DNA from: an uncultured Eubacteriales bacterium
GTDB taxonomy: Bacteria > Bacillota > Clostridia > Oscillospirales > CAG-272
NCBI GenBank assembly: GCA_934433485.1
Contig: CAKRZR010000003.1
Span: 124,001-188,000, forward strand
Direction: 5' to 3'
Length of the DNA: 64,000 nt
Part shown: positions 63,283-64,000 of the stretch, one piece after another
How positions within the stretch are numbered: the first letter of the stretch is position 1
Layout of the letters: the number at the start of each line of letters is the position of its first letter
Program-made: the position numbers and the translations under genes
The notes under the pieces: generated by a model
Told to the model about the DNA's origin: nothing
Seen by the model: the letters and a program-made list of their open reading frames with translations, nothing else
The model's database searches: none

Positions 63283-64000
63283 TCACCCCTCTATCTCCGG
63301 CGTCAGGCCGAGCAGCATCAGTATCAGCGCCATACGCATGAGCTTGCCGCAATACACCTGTTTGAAATAGCAAGCGCGCGGATCCTTGTCCACCGCCACG
63401 GAAATCTCATTGACGCGTGGCAGCGGATGGAGAATTGCCATATCGGGCTTTGCCTCTGTCAGCTTGTCCGTGGTCAGAATGTACGTGTCGCGCAGACGGA
63501 GGTATTCCTCCTCGCTGACGAACCGTTCCTTCTGGACGCGCGTCATGTAGAGAATGTCCAATTCCGGCATCGCGTCCTCCAGCTTTGTCGTTTCGCGGTA
63601 CGGGATCCGTTCCTTGACGAGGATGTCCCGGCGCACGTATTCCGGCAGACGCAGCTCCGCGGGCGAGATGAGGACGAATTTGATCCCCGTATAGCGGGAC
63701 AGCGCGGCGATCAGGGAGTGAACGGTGCGACCGAATTTGAGATCCCCGCAAAAACCGACGGTGAGATCGGACAGTCTGCCCTTTTCGCGGCGGATGGTGA
63801 AGAGGTCGGCAAGGGTCTGGGTCGGATGACTGTGCCCCCCGTCTCCGGCGTTGATGACCGGGATCGACGCGTTCATGGAGGCCACAAGCGGCGCACCCTC
63901 CTTCGGATGGCGCATGGCGATGATGTCCGCGTAGCAGCTCACTACTCTGGCGGTATCGGCGACACTTTCCCCCTTGGATGCGGACGAGCTCTGCGCCTCC
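63283..64000 (-). CDS. pyrB: Aspartate carbamoyltransferase catalytic subunit, C-terminal part
   Basis: Open at the right edge; the N-terminal third is missing. The frame is uninterrupted from 64000, so the Met at 63942 is internal: [22 protein letters not shown] precedes it. The motifs KGES (substrate loop), [26 protein letters not shown] and the later HPLPRVNEI are all PyrB signatures. It makes carbamoyl aspartate from carbamoyl phosphate (from CarAB, encoded at 35-40 kb) and aspartate. It overlaps in transcription with pyrI, forming pyrBI. Confidence 0.96.
   Translation of the reverse strand, partial: EAQSSSASKGESVADTARVVSCYADIIAMRHPKEGAPLVASMNASIPVINAGDGGHSHPTQTLADLFTIRREKGRLSDLTVGFCGDLKFGRTVHSLIAALSRYTGIKFVLISPAELRLPEYVRRDILVKERIPYRETTKLEDAMPELDILYMTRVQKERFVSEEEYLRLRDTYILTTDKLTEAKPDMAILHPLPRVNEISVAVDKDPRACYFKQVYCGKLMRMALILMLLGLTPEIEG

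Noticed and set aside
1..64000. CRISPR array, prophage, integron or complete insertion sequence
   Set aside because: No regularly spaced direct repeats, no cas, transposase, integrase or phage structural genes were found; the only repeat family is the ~40-base palindrome.

Overview
The window reads as a stretch of chromosome from an anaerobic, probably gut-associated and uncultured, member of the Clostridia (Oscillospirales/Christensenellales-like). The evidence is the mix of genes: a purE-F-M-N operon under a ZTP riboswitch, separate pyrB and pyrI, carAB, a group-B-type [FeFe]-hydrogenase-like protein with a NuoE-type [2Fe-2S] partner, VanZ, QueH, many cytosolic glycoside hydrolases, and strong TTGNNN-17-TATACT promoters. 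DNA is GC-rich throughout except for one visibly AT-richer gene at 59.5-61.0 kb. There is no rRNA, no CRISPR array, no transposase gene and no phage gene; one tRNA (Gln) is present.

Layout. 0-3.6 kb (minus): purE, purF, purM and the start of purN, with promoter, ZTP riboswitch and terminator upstream of purE and a palindromic repeat that carries the purF Shine-Dalgarno. 3.65-12 kb (plus): LarA-like racemase, PHP phosphoesterase, 6-phosphogluconate dehydrogenase, PfkB sugar kinase, DMT transporter, acyltransferase-like protein, D-2-hydroxyacid dehydrogenase and a hypothetical protein, apparently sugar-acid/central carbon metabolism. 12-15.4 kb: XRE regulator, GNAT, tRNA-Gln, and a frameshifted FAD-dependent oxidoreductase. 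15.6-19.6 kb: hisS, a MazG-like protein, aspS. 19.6-24.5 kb (minus): GH106-like glycosidase and an orphan sugar-binding lipoprotein. 24.6-31.6 kb: SLC13/ArsB-type transporter, hydrogenase-like pair, kinase-fold APH protein, LysR, a CBM9 surface protein and an AraC regulator. 31.9-35 kb: Gfo/Idh/MocA oxidoreductase and two MDR dehydrogenases. 35-39.6 kb: a tiny transcription unit and carAB. 39.9-45.2 kb: PHP protein, M28 peptidase, nitroreductase, alpha/beta hydrolase-GNAT fusion, cupin plus radical SAM pair. 45.2-54.6 kb: a glycan-degradation region (GH43, sugar isomerase, GH18, PLC-like, sialidase, GH2, SGNH esterase). 54.9-57.6 kb: VanZ, esterase, QueH, YgjP-type metallopeptidase. 57.9-62.7 kb: an in-frame HTH-Gfo/Idh fusion, a second orphan sugar-binding lipoprotein and a NodB-like barrel protein. 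62.8 kb to the edge (minus): pyrI and pyrB.

How it fits together: housekeeping purine/pyrimidine and aminoacyl-tRNA genes are interspersed with small carbohydrate-scavenging modules. The glycosidases show no signal peptides, so they should act on imported oligosaccharides, yet the two substrate-binding lipoproteins have no permease or ATPase genes here. The most unusual items are the HTH-oxidoreductase fusion with a second internal start, the three-copy palindromic repeat (one copy holding the purF ribosome-binding site), the cupin-radical SAM pair, and a promoter-SD-39-codon-terminator unit just before carA. All functional calls are from sequence reading only; no searches were run.
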